From the NCBI RefSeq assembly GCF_904848585.1, contig NZ_CAJHCR010000001.1:1116001-1180000 (forward strand): a DNA stretch of 64,000 bases. Direction: 5' to 3'. The position numbers and the translations under genes are program-made. The notes beneath the pieces are model-generated. The model was not told the origin of the DNA. It did not search any database and saw only the letters and a program-made list of their open reading frames with translations. Below, in pieces: positions 1-6,992 of the stretch. Source of the DNA: Paraburkholderia kirstenboschensis. GTDB lineage: Bacteria > Pseudomonadota > Gammaproteobacteria > Burkholderiales > Burkholderiaceae. The stretch's first letter is position 1; each line of letters starts with the position of its first letter.

Positions 1-225
1 GTCACTATCGGCGAGAACATCGCCGCAGCAAGCTGCTACGGGAACTGGATCAGATGCCCGGGTGGTACTGGCAGCGCCATCAGCCACGCAACTGACTCAA
101 CTGATTCAACTGACGCAACGCGCGCCCGCGCTGGCTGTTTCGCTCAGCCCGTGAGGGATTAACGCTATTTGCCGCAGGCGCTCGCGAGCCGATAATCGAC
201 GGTTTCGACCGTTCCACAGCTCGAC
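1..225. other. Window-edge sequence, no assigned gene
   Basis: Three plus-strand frames are open from the window edge (stops near 160, 149 and 92), so the 3' end of an upstream gene may lie here, but I cannot choose a frame or name it. A 9-bp tandem repeat (CAACTGAYK, three copies plus a partial fourth) lies at 89-120. No Shine-Dalgarno is evident just before the downstream regulator at 226. Confidence 0.3.
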
Positions 226-1140
226 ATGCGCGACCGAATCGACGACGAGATCACCTTCCGCAAACTGGAAGTGCTGCTCGCATTCATGCAGACCGGCAGT
301 CTCGCGAAGGCGGCCGAGGCGCTGAACGTGAGCACGGTCAGCGTGCATCGCGCGCTGCACTCGCTCGAACAGGGTGTGCGCTGCGCACTGTTTCGCCACG
401 AAGGCCGCAACCTCAAATCCACCGACGCGGCGCAAATGCTCGCCGACGTCGCGCAAGAAGTCATCACGCTGATGTCCGACGGCATCCGCGCGACGCGCGA
501 GGCCGCGGGCTATTCGTCGGATCGCCTGAAGATCGGCTCGCTTTATTCACTGACTATCAGGACCGTGCCGGGCATCGTCGTCGACATCAAGGTACGGCGG
601 CCGACGCTTCAGGTCGAACTGGTGCTCGGTCCGAATGCGGAACTGATCGAAAAGCTCAAGCAGGGCGCGATAGATGCGGCGCTGATGGCGTTGCCCGATG
701 CCGAGCCCGAGGTCGAATCCATTCCGCTTTTCGAAGACGATATTTTCTTCGCCGCGCCCTCGAATTCGCCGTATGCAAACCTGGAGGCCGTCGATCTGCG
801 CGACTGCCGCGACGAAACCTTCGTTTCGCTCGGCGAGGGGTTTGCTACTTATCACGGCTTTCAGGAAGCGTTTCGCGTCGCGGAGTTCACCCCCAACGTG
901 ACGATGCGAGTGGGCGACATCTATTCGCTGATGAACCTGGTAAGCGGAGGCGTCGGCTATACGCTGTTGCCCGGCCGCGTGCGAGGCGTATTCGGCGACA
1001 AGGTGCAGTTCATCCCGCTCAAACCGCAATATATGATGCGCCAGACGATCGGCGTCAGTTTCCTGCGGGCACGCGAGCGCGATCCGAACCTGCTCGCGCT
1101 CATGGCAGTGTGCCGACTTCGAACGAGAAACGCCGGTTGA
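226..1140 (+). CDS. LysR-type regulator, MdcR-like (malonate utilisation)
   Basis: A 304-residue LysR-type transcriptional regulator. A winged helix-turn-helix fills residues 10-65 (GSLAKAAEALNVSTVSVHRA is the recognition region) and a type-2 periplasmic-binding-like effector domain spans about 93-295, the usual LTTR size. The ATG at 226 is the first start in frame. It converges on the malonate transporter genes madM-madL on the opposite strand, which is why I read it as the malonate regulator (MdcR-type). The family is clear; the ligand and target assignment is inference from context. Malonate decarboxylase genes themselves are not in the window and could lie left of position 1. Confidence 0.8.
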   Translation: MRDRIDDEITFRKLEVLLAFMQTGSLAKAAEALNVSTVSVHRALHSLEQGVRCALFRHEGRNLKSTDAAQMLADVAQEVITLMSDGIRATREAAGYSSDRLKIGSLYSLTIRTVPGIVVDIKVRRPTLQVELVLGPNAELIEKLKQGAIDAALMALPDAEPEVESIPLFEDDIFFAAPSNSPYANLEAVDLRDCRDETFVSLGEGFATYHGFQEAFRVAEFTPNVTMRVGDIYSLMNLVSGGVGYTLLPGRVRGVFGDKVQFIPLKPQYMMRQTIGVSFLRARERDPNLLALMAVCRLRTRNAG

Positions 1141-1322
1141 TGTTTTCGGGCCGCGGCTTCGTCGAGTGTCGAGCAATGCGAAGCGACGGCCGGTTCCAGG
1201 CGCGCGAAGCATAAGAGTTAGCGCCCGTGTTCGTGGCCGCTCGCGCGCGCGTCGCGAGGCGGTGCATGACGGCGCACCAAGGTCGCCACGCGCCATCCGC
1301 GAAAACCCGGCTGCGATAAAGC

Positions 1323-2090
1323 TCAACCGCCGACCAGTGCGCGCGTCGTGAAGAACAGCAGCGAAGGTCCGAGCAGGCAGCCCACGCCAGTATGAAACGT
1401 GGCAATCAGCGCGCCATAAGGAACGAGCCGCCGATCGGTGGCCGCCAGTCCCGCGCTCACGCCGCTGACGGTGCCCGCAAGGCCGCCGAAGATCATTGCG
1501 GATCGGGGCGTCTTGAGTCCCATGAAGCCGGCCGCGAGCGGCGTACCGATCATGACGATGATCGCCTTGATGAGGCCCGTCGCGATGCTGAGCGCGATTA
1601 CGTCCGAGCTTGCACCGATCGCCGCGCCCGTCACCGGTCCGACGATGTAGGTGACCGCACCCGCGCCGATGGTCGTCATGCTGACCGCATCGGTATAACC
1701 GAACGCATGAGCGACGCTTGCGCCCACGATGAACGGCAGCACTGTGCCGAGCAGCAGCGAGACGACGCCGATGAGCCCGGCCTTGCGCGCTTCGGTGGCC
1801 TGCACCTCGAAGGCCGTCGCGACGATCGCGAAGTCCCGCAGCATCGCGCCGCCCATCAGGCCGACGCCGGCGAAGAGCGGCAGGTCCGCAAGACCTTTCT
1901 GGCCCGCGGTGAAGACTCCGCCGAAGTACGCGAGCACGAGTCCGATCACGATAGCGATCGCCGAGCCGTGCACGCGCCCGAACGTGAGCTTGCGCGAAAT
2001 CACCGACGACACCCACATGATGAGCCCGACCAGCGCAAACGCTGTGACGAGGCCGTTGTGTATCAGTACTTTGTCGAGCATCTGGATCAT
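1323..2090 (-). CDS. madM: Malonate transporter subunit MadM
   Basis: A 255-residue polytopic inner-membrane protein of the MadM family, one half of the Na+-coupled malonate:cation symporter MadLM. Hydrophobic segments run through the whole length, beginning with VTAFALVGLIMWV, and Gly/Ala-rich membrane loops such as GAGAVTYIVGPVTGAAIGA are typical of the family. The start is ATG at 2090, preceded by GCAGGAG at good spacing; the frame can be read further upstream to 2189 but that would overlap madL. madL ends 14 bp upstream, so the two form an operon, as in other malonate users. Confidence 0.85.
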   Translation of the reverse strand: MIQMLDKVLIHNGLVTAFALVGLIMWVSSVISRKLTFGRVHGSAIAIVIGLVLAYFGGVFTAGQKGLADLPLFAGVGLMGGAMLRDFAIVATAFEVQATEARKAGLIGVVSLLLGTVLPFIVGASVAHAFGYTDAVSMTTIGAGAVTYIVGPVTGAAIGASSDVIALSIATGLIKAIIVMIGTPLAAGFMGLKTPRSAMIFGGLAGTVSGVSAGLAATDRRLVPYGALIATFHTGVGCLLGPSLLFFTTRALVGG

Positions 2091-2104
2091 GGCTGGCTCC
2101 TGCT

Positions 2105-2500
2105 TCAGATTTCTTCGGGTTGCGGGCTGCCGAGGAACGACGTGCTGTCGCGACCGGTGCGTGACAGCACGGCGATACAGGCGGCGCACAAGGCTGCGGC
2201 GCCCAATGCCGAAAGGAGCGCGACGGGGCCGCCTTTGAGCGCGGCGACGACGTTCTGGTTGGCCGCCATCGCGACCACGACGGGGATATACATCGCACCC
2301 CAGAACCCCACGCCCGCTTCGGTTTCCTTGGGCAGCAGACCCTTGCCGTGCAGATAGAGCCGCAGGAAGATCAGTAGCAGCATCGCAATGCCGACTCCGC
2401 CAACGTTCGTCTTTACGCCGATGGCGAGCCCGAGCAGGTCACCGAGAAACAGACCGGCCAGGTGGCAAAAAGCAAGCAGCGCAGTTCCATAAATGATCAT
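2105..2500 (-). CDS. madL: Malonate transporter subunit MadL
   Basis: A 131-residue membrane protein of the MadL family, the small subunit of the two-component malonate symporter. It has about four hydrophobic segments (opening IYGTALLAFCHLAGLFLGDL, then GIAMLLLIFLRLYL, and two more). The ATG at 2500 follows GGAGACACGA. It is the first gene of the madL-madM operon. Its C-terminal 15-20 residues (after about 110) are polar and look cytoplasmic. Both subunits are expected to be needed for malonate uptake, which would feed malonate decarboxylase encoded outside this window. Confidence 0.85.
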   Translation of the reverse strand: MIIYGTALLAFCHLAGLFLGDLLGLAIGVKTNVGGVGIAMLLLIFLRLYLHGKGLLPKETEAGVGFWGAMYIPVVVAMAANQNVVAALKGGPVALLSALGAAALCAACIAVLSRTGRDSTSFLGSPQPEEI

Positions 2501-2973
2501 TCGTGTCTCCTGTCCCGTGTCTCGTGCAAAAGCTGTCGGCCAGAGCTCGCGATCTGCTTACTCTCACCTCATGCAGGGCGGTTGCTAATTGTTTTTTTGG
2601 CCTCTCGCGAGGCAGTGTTATGTGCGTGAAAACGCTCGCACCAGTGCCCGGTTCGTTGCCACCGCTGAGGTGGTTTTCATCGGACTGTCGATAGCATGGC
2701 GCGAGTCTATGGGAGCGCGAGATACCCGTTCAATGACGTTCGCCAGGCATTCGTTATCGTGAGGCTAACGATTCCAGGTGCGCGATGCCGGGACCCATGC
2801 GGGGCGGGGCGTACGAGCCCGTCTCACGGTTTAGGGGTTTTCCCTCGCGCGGCGTGCAACGGGCAAATTGGCGGCTGTCGAGTCGCGATCAGAGGCAGGT
2901 AATCATCTTTTGACCGCGAGCGCTGACCACCCCACGCGAGCGTCGCGACGACAGATTGGCCGTGAATCTAGTG
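2501..2973. other. Intergenic region upstream of madLM
   Basis: 473 bp between the madL start and the end of the next LysR gene, both on the minus strand. It must hold the madLM promoter reading leftwards. I see no convincing -35/-10 pair. A short hairpin sequence (GCCTC-TCGC-GAGGC) at 2600-2613 follows a run of seven Ts on the plus strand, which is the wrong order for an intrinsic terminator on either strand. Short open frames here have no recognisable product. Confidence 0.4.
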
Positions 2974-3897
2974 TCATCGAGCGTCGAATTTCGACGCGAG
3001 CCTTTGCTCCCGGAACGCAGCGACCACAAAGTCGATGAACACCCGTGTTTTTTCCGGAAGGAGTTTTTTGTTCGAGTAATAGATCGAAATCGGCCCATGG
3101 TCCGCATACCAGCCGGGTAGCAGGCGCACCAGCGCTCCGCTCGAAAGCCAGCGCGCCGCGTGCGGCATTGGAAGGAATGCGACACCGTGCCCTAGCATGG
3201 CCGCGTGGGCCATCGCCTCGGGGTCGTCGAAAATCAGCCTCGGACGGCACTCGGCCTCGGCCTGCTCGCCAACCTGGTTACGCAGCGTCCATGTACGCAG
3301 GCGACCCGATGTAGCCGAGCGCCGCACGATGCCGTCGAAGTTAGCCAGATCGCCGGGATGGCGGGGCATTGCACGTGTCGCCATATACGAAGGCGAAGCC
3401 GCCACGATCACGTGGGTCCGCGCGAGTTCGCGTGCCACGAGTCCCGGCGTGAGTTCGATGCCGCCGCCGATCGCGGCGTCGAATGCGCCCGCGATCAGGT
3501 CGACCGGGCGGTTGTCGAAGTGCCAGTCGGGAACGATCGCGGGGTAGCGTTGAAGAAACTCGCCGAGCAACGGCACCAGATACTCGCGACCGAATGCGAG
3601 CGCCATGCTGACCTTCAGCGAGCCGGACGGTTTGCCTTCATGCGTGGCTGCATTTGCAATGGCATCGCGAACTGCGGAAAACGGATCGGCCACGTCCCGC
3701 AGGAAACGTTCGCCGGCCGCCGTGAGCGTCAGGTTTCGCGTGCTGCGTTGAAAAAGACGCAGACCGAGCGACGCCTCGAGTCGAGCCACATTCTTGCTGA
3801 CCGCCGCGGGCGTGAGGCCGAGGCGCCGGGCCGCCGCCGAAAAGCTGCCCGACTCCGCGCTAAGGACAAACGACTCGATCGAGTTCAACGCTTCCAT
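2974..3897 (-). CDS. LysR-type regulator
   Basis: A 307-residue LysR-type regulator of the CrgA/DsdC-like branch common in Burkholderia. The N-terminal winged HTH covers about residues 4-62 (SGSFSAAARRLGLTPAAVSK) and the effector domain about 90-300. I start it at ATG 3897 (MEALNSIESF, the typical family start); a TTG at 3912 would add five residues. It is divergent from the SDR gene at 4004, the classic arrangement of an LTTR with its target, so it probably controls that dehydrogenase and itself from the 106-bp gap. The inducer is unknown. Confidence 0.85.
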   Translation of the reverse strand: MEALNSIESFVLSAESGSFSAAARRLGLTPAAVSKNVARLEASLGLRLFQRSTRNLTLTAAGERFLRDVADPFSAVRDAIANAATHEGKPSGSLKVSMALAFGREYLVPLLGEFLQRYPAIVPDWHFDNRPVDLIAGAFDAAIGGGIELTPGLVARELARTHVIVAASPSYMATRAMPRHPGDLANFDGIVRRSATSGRLRTWTLRNQVGEQAEAECRPRLIFDDPEAMAHAAMLGHGVAFLPMPHAARWLSSGALVRLLPGWYADHGPISIYYSNKKLLPEKTRVFIDFVVAAFREQRLASKFDAR

Positions 3898-4003
3898 CGT
3901 GATTTGATACAAATGGTTGAAAGACCAACTCTACATTAGACGCTACCGGTAATTAGGTGTCGAGCCCATACTTCATGCACTCAATTCAACCAGGAACGAC
4001 ATC

Positions 4004-4747
4004 ATGAATTCAACCCTCAATGGCAAAGTGGCGTTTGTAACCGGCGGCGGCCGCGGGATCGGAGCCGCCATCGTGCGGCGGTTGGCTCGCGACGGTGCGG
4101 CTGTCGCGTTCACCTACAAAGGCTCGGCGGCGATTGCGAACGATCTCGCCGAAAGCATCACGCGTGAGGGCGGGCGCGCCATCGCGCTACAGGCCGACGC
4201 AGGCGACGCGGCTGCACTGACGCGCGCCGTCGATGACGCAGCGGCGGCGCTCGGCAAGATCGACATCCTGGTCAACAACGCCGGCGTGCTGTTGATGGGC
4301 ACGGTCGACACCTTCTCGCTGGAAGACTTCGACAAGACGCTGGAAGTCAATGTGCGCGGCGTGTTCGTGGCCATAAAAGCGGTGCTTCCGCACATGGGAA
4401 ATGGCGGGCGCATCGTCAACATCGGCAGTTGCAACGCGGAGCGTATGCCTTTTGCGGGCGGCGCTGCTTATGCGATGAGCAAGTCCGCGCTGCGCGGGCT
4501 GGTTCAAGGCCTGGCGCGCGACCTTGGCCCGCGCGGGATCACGGTCAACAACGTGCAGCCTGGCCCGACCGACACCGACATGAATCCGGAGAGCGGCGAC
4601 TTTGCATCGGCATTGCACGGCTTGATGGCGCTGCCACGCCATGCACATCCTGACGAGATCGCCGGCATGGTGGCTTATGTTGTCGGACCGGACGCCGGGT
4701 TCGTCACGGGTGCGAGCCTGACCATCGACGGTGGCTTCAACGCATAG
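4004..4747 (+). CDS. SDR-family NAD(P)-dependent oxidoreductase
   Basis: A 247-residue classical short-chain dehydrogenase. The nucleotide-binding motif TGGGRGIG is at 13-20, NNAG at 91-94, and the catalytic Ser142, Tyr156 and Lys160 (YAMSK) are all present. The C-terminal TGASLTIDGG signature at 235-244 is intact. Length is normal for a complete single-domain SDR. Basic/Thr residues after the Gly-rich motif (TYKGS at 37-41) favour NADP(H), but this is weak. It is divergent from a LysR regulator that likely controls it. The substrate is not deducible. Confidence 0.85.
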   Translation: MNSTLNGKVAFVTGGGRGIGAAIVRRLARDGAAVAFTYKGSAAIANDLAESITREGGRAIALQADAGDAAALTRAVDDAAAALGKIDILVNNAGVLLMGTVDTFSLEDFDKTLEVNVRGVFVAIKAVLPHMGNGGRIVNIGSCNAERMPFAGGAAYAMSKSALRGLVQGLARDLGPRGITVNNVQPGPTDTDMNPESGDFASALHGLMALPRHAHPDEIAGMVAYVVGPDAGFVTGASLTIDGGFNA

Positions 4748-5079
4748 TGCTCGACCGTATGTCGAGTTCCAGCGTGGCTCGTTCGAGCGGTGCGCCTTGC
4801 CGCGCGCCGGTCGGTCGGCTATGTGGCACGTATGCCGAGCCGTCTTTTCCCGGCGGTGACTGACTGACGCTTCGGCATGTGTCGATGTCACATGTCGTGC
4901 GCCACCGCCATGTTCTTGCGGATGCAGGTCAAAGCGCCGATTCAAACAAAGTCGGCGTGATCTTTTCGGTTTCACCTCCTAGACTCGATTGTTGTCCGCA
5001 AGCGGTTGATGGCCGCGTGGAATCGTCTGTGCTTTGCCGAACCGCTTGCGCCTCTCCGTTGACAGCAAAAGGAGAACCG
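4748..5079. promoter_or_regulatory. Leader of cupin-SDR pair with inverted repeat
   Basis: 332 bp with no supported gene. An inverted repeat CATGTG-N7-CACATG lies at 4876-4894, which could be a regulator site for the cupin-SDR pair. A strong Shine-Dalgarno (AAAGGAGAACCG) at 5068-5079 fixes the cupin start. A longer open frame through this region (from 4879) lacks conserved character before the cupin domain and is not taken as coding. Confidence 0.35.
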
Positions 5080-5442
5080 ATGGAATGCATCGAGATATAC
5101 ACGAGCGCCGACGGACACTCGAACTTCAAAACCATTCAGGCCTTTGAACCGAGTCCGGTGTTGTTCAAGGGTGTTGCCGTGTCGTTGTCTTCGCCGCTGC
5201 CATGCGAAAGCGTGCTCATGCATGAATTCGATGGTGACTACTTTCTCGGCTGGCATAACCCGCCATCACGGCAATATGTCGTGGTGCTCGAAGGGGAACT
5301 GGAAATCAGCGTGCAAGGACCGGACGCAGCGCAGCGTTTTCCAGCGGGCGCGGTTTTCGTTGCGGGTGATCTGCAAGGCACTGGCCATACGACGCGCGCA
5401 ATCCGCTCAGGCCGCGCATTAGTCGTCAACCTGCGGGGATAA
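5080..5442 (+). CDS. Small single-domain cupin protein
   Basis: A 120-residue cupin. The conserved barrel is visible as WHN at 58-60, the RQYVVVLEGELEISV strand pair at 64-78, the PAGAVFVAGDL turn at 88-98 and GH at 102-103. Metal ligands are only partly obvious: His59 and His103 are candidates, while the usual second His of the first motif is replaced (Gln65 region), so metal binding may be altered. The start is ATG 5080, next to a strong AGGAG. Four bases separate it from the following SDR gene, so the two are co-transcribed and may act on the same metabolite. Function beyond fold is unknown. Confidence 0.75.
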   Translation: MECIEIYTSADGHSNFKTIQAFEPSPVLFKGVAVSLSSPLPCESVLMHEFDGDYFLGWHNPPSRQYVVVLEGELEISVQGPDAAQRFPAGAVFVAGDLQGTGHTTRAIRSGRALVVNLRG

Positions 5443-5446
5443 CGCG

Positions 5447-6193
5447 ATGCAGCTCGAGCATGCTCTGGCAGTGGTGACAGGCGGCAGCAGCGGCATAGGC
5501 TTCGCAACCGCTGAACGATTCGTAGCCGAAGGCGCGCGCGTGGTGATCAGCGGGCGTAATGCGGAAAAACTCCAACTGGCCGCGGACAAGCTCGGCGAGA
5601 ATGCGTTGCCGGTCATGGCCAATGCCGCGAACCCGGAAGACATGCAACGGCTATATCAAACAGCGGTCGGCCATTTTCAATGCGATGTCGATGTGCTGGT
5701 CGCGAACGCGGGTATCTCCCGGCAAACTCCGCTGCGCGAAACGACGCTGCAGCAGTTTTCCGATGTTCTCGACATCAATGTCGGCGGGGTGTACTCGACC
5801 GTACGAGAGGCGCTGCCGTTCCTGGCCCGACCTGCGTCGATCGTTCTCGTGGCGTCGCTCGCGGCCAGTCAGGGCACGAAAAATTTTTCCGCATATTGCG
5901 CGTCGAAGGCGGCGGTGGTCTCGCTGGCAAAGTGCTTTGCGGCCGACCTGGTCGAACTCGGCGTGCGCGTGAACAGCATTTCACCAGGAGTTGCCAATAC
6001 GCCGATCTTCGATACGCTGGGCATATCCGAGGCGCAACTTTTGCAATGGTCGAATGCGATTCCCATGAAGCGGCCGGCCGAACCCGCCGAGGTTGCGGCC
6101 GCGATCCTTTTCCTTGCGTCGAATGCATCGGGGTACGTGACCGGCGCCGATCTCGCAGTCGACGGTGGCATGTCAGGCATCAGTCCGTTCTGA
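5447..6193 (+). CDS. SDR-family oxidoreductase
   Basis: A 248-residue classical SDR. TGGSSGIG is at 11-18, the NNAG equivalent is ANAG at 86-89, the active-site Ser137 (VASLAA) and the Tyr150/Lys154 pair (YCASK) are present, and the TGADLAVDGG tail at about 234-243 is intact. GRN after the second strand (36-38) suggests NADP(H). It follows the cupin gene by four bases and is the last gene before the tRNA-Leu terminators, so cupin plus SDR form a two-gene transcription unit. Substrate unknown. Confidence 0.85.
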   Translation: MQLEHALAVVTGGSSGIGFATAERFVAEGARVVISGRNAEKLQLAADKLGENALPVMANAANPEDMQRLYQTAVGHFQCDVDVLVANAGISRQTPLRETTLQQFSDVLDINVGGVYSTVREALPFLARPASIVLVASLAASQGTKNFSAYCASKAAVVSLAKCFAADLVELGVRVNSISPGVANTPIFDTLGISEAQLLQWSNAIPMKRPAEPAEVAAAILFLASNASGYVTGADLAVDGGMSGISPF

Positions 6194-6240
6194 ATGGGGC
6201 AGATCGCGCACGTTGAACTCACCGGATCGCAGGCAACAAA

Positions 6241-6272
6241 AAACCCCGTAAGACGTTGATCTTACGGGGTTT
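6241..6272 (-). terminator. Rho-independent terminator of tRNA-Leu copy 1
   Basis: A perfect 13-bp stem (6241-6253 with 6260-6272, core AACCCCGTAAGA) and a 6-nt loop. On the minus strand the stem is followed by a T run, so it terminates the tRNA-Leu transcript; it can also act as the end point of the convergent SDR transcript. Confidence 0.9.
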
Positions 6273-6305
6273 CTCGAACTACTGCGGCTTACGCCGAAAC
6301 AACTG

Positions 6306-6392
6306 TGGTGCCCAGGAGAGGACTCGAACCTCCACGGTGTTGCCACCGCTAGGACCTGAACCTAGTGCGTCTACCAATTCCGCCACCTGGGC
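6306..6392 (-). tRNA. tRNA-Leu (CAG), copy 1
   Basis: An 87-nt tRNA including an encoded CCA (6306-6308). The acceptor stem GCCCAGG pairs perfectly with CCTGGGC. The anticodon stem CTAGG/CCTAG encloses TTCAGGT with anticodon CAG, reading CUG codons. The long variable arm (GCGGTGGCAACACCGT) is typical of class II leucine tRNAs, and the T arm carries GGTTCGAGTCC. Confidence 0.97.
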
Positions 6393-6413
6393 ACGTTTTC
6401 AAGCTAGACCGCT

Positions 6414-6441
6414 ATTTTAGCGGGCTGATGCAGCGTGTCAA
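6414..6441 (-). promoter_or_regulatory. Sigma-70 promoter of tRNA-Leu copy 1
   Basis: On the minus strand TTGACA (6441-6436), a 16-bp spacer and TAAAAT (6419-6414) lie 21 bp upstream of the mature tRNA 5' end. This is a near-consensus housekeeping promoter and shows that copy 1 does not depend on read-through from copy 2. Confidence 0.85.
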
Positions 6442-6553
6442 TCCCCGCTTATAAACAAACTAGCAAACTTCGCTTTTACCGCCACGAGTAATGCATCCAA
6501 TGCCGACGAACGGTAATCAGACCGCATGACCTCAAATCAAAACTCGTTGCACA

Positions 6554-6594
6554 AAAACTAAAGCCGCCCAATGCAACATGGCGGCTTTAGTTTT
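6554..6594 (-). terminator. Rho-independent terminator of tRNA-Leu copy 2
   Basis: A 15-bp perfect stem (6554-6568 with 6580-6594, core AAAGCCGCC) with an 11-nt loop, ending in a T run on the minus strand, 7 bp after the CCA end of tRNA-Leu copy 2. Confidence 0.9.
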
Positions 6595-6600
6595 GAATCT

Positions 6601-6687
6601 TGGTGCCCAAGAGAGGACTCGAACCTCCACAGTGTTGCCACCGCTAGGACCTGAACCTAGTGCGTCTACCAATTTCGCCACCTGGGC
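6601..6687 (-). tRNA. tRNA-Leu (CAG), copy 2
   Basis: A second 87-nt tRNA-Leu with the same CAG anticodon, almost identical to copy 1. It differs at the acceptor stem, where GCCCAGG pairs with CTTGGGC through one G-U wobble, and at a few other positions. CCA is encoded at 6601-6603. The two copies are separated by a terminator and a separate promoter, so they are two independent transcription units. Confidence 0.97.
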
Positions 6688-6711
6688 AGGTGATGAACAG
6701 CAAAGACCGCC

Positions 6712-6739
6712 ATTATAGCGACAGAATGGAACCTGTCAA
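6712..6739 (-). promoter_or_regulatory. Consensus sigma-70 promoter of tRNA-Leu copy 2
   Basis: Minus-strand TTGACA (6739-6734), a 16-bp spacer and TATAAT (6717-6712): perfect hexamers. The mature tRNA starts 25 bp downstream. It is the strongest promoter by sequence in the window. Confidence 0.92.
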
Positions 6740-6830
6740 GCGTTTCTCAAAACTTGCTTAAACAACCCGTCGACGAGGCTGCGCGGGCTTCCCGGCGACT
6801 ATTGACGGCCCGCGTGGCGCGCCGGACGGG

Positions 6831-6839
6831 TGTTAGAAT
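6831..6839 (+). promoter_or_regulatory. Probable extended -10 promoter for rnr
   Basis: TGT-TAGAAT at 6831-6839 is an extended -10 element about 150 bp upstream of the rnr start, with no good -35 at the proper distance. The rest of the 305-bp interval 6688-6992 holds the divergent tRNA-Leu promoter and no other recognisable feature. Confidence 0.45.
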
Positions 6840-6992
6840 GCCTCGCAGTAGTTCGTTGGCACGGTGCACAAGCCCGTCGGACTCAGCCTTGAACGAGCCG
6901 GACCCGAGAGAGTCTTTTCAGTGCAACGGCAGGCGCGAATCATGCGCGCTGCAAACGCTTCTTAAGCCGAGCCACATCGCAGACCGACGTCC

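Noticed and set aside
547..2298. 583-codon open frame on the minus strand
   Set aside because: It runs antisense to the LysR regulator and out of frame through madM; composition is Arg/Ala-rich as expected of GC-rich shadow frames, and MadM/MadL are clearly the coding frames.
2586..2613. T run beside a GCCTC-TCGC-GAGGC hairpin
   Set aside because: The T run precedes the hairpin on the plus strand and would be an A run after it on the minus strand, so it is not an intrinsic terminator.
4879..5079. Longer start for the cupin gene
   Set aside because: The added residues look unconserved and the start at 5080 has a strong Shine-Dalgarno.
6306..6687. tRNA genes as integration site of a mobile element
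   Set aside because: No integrase, direct-repeat attachment site or foreign-looking gene lies next to the tRNA genes in this window.
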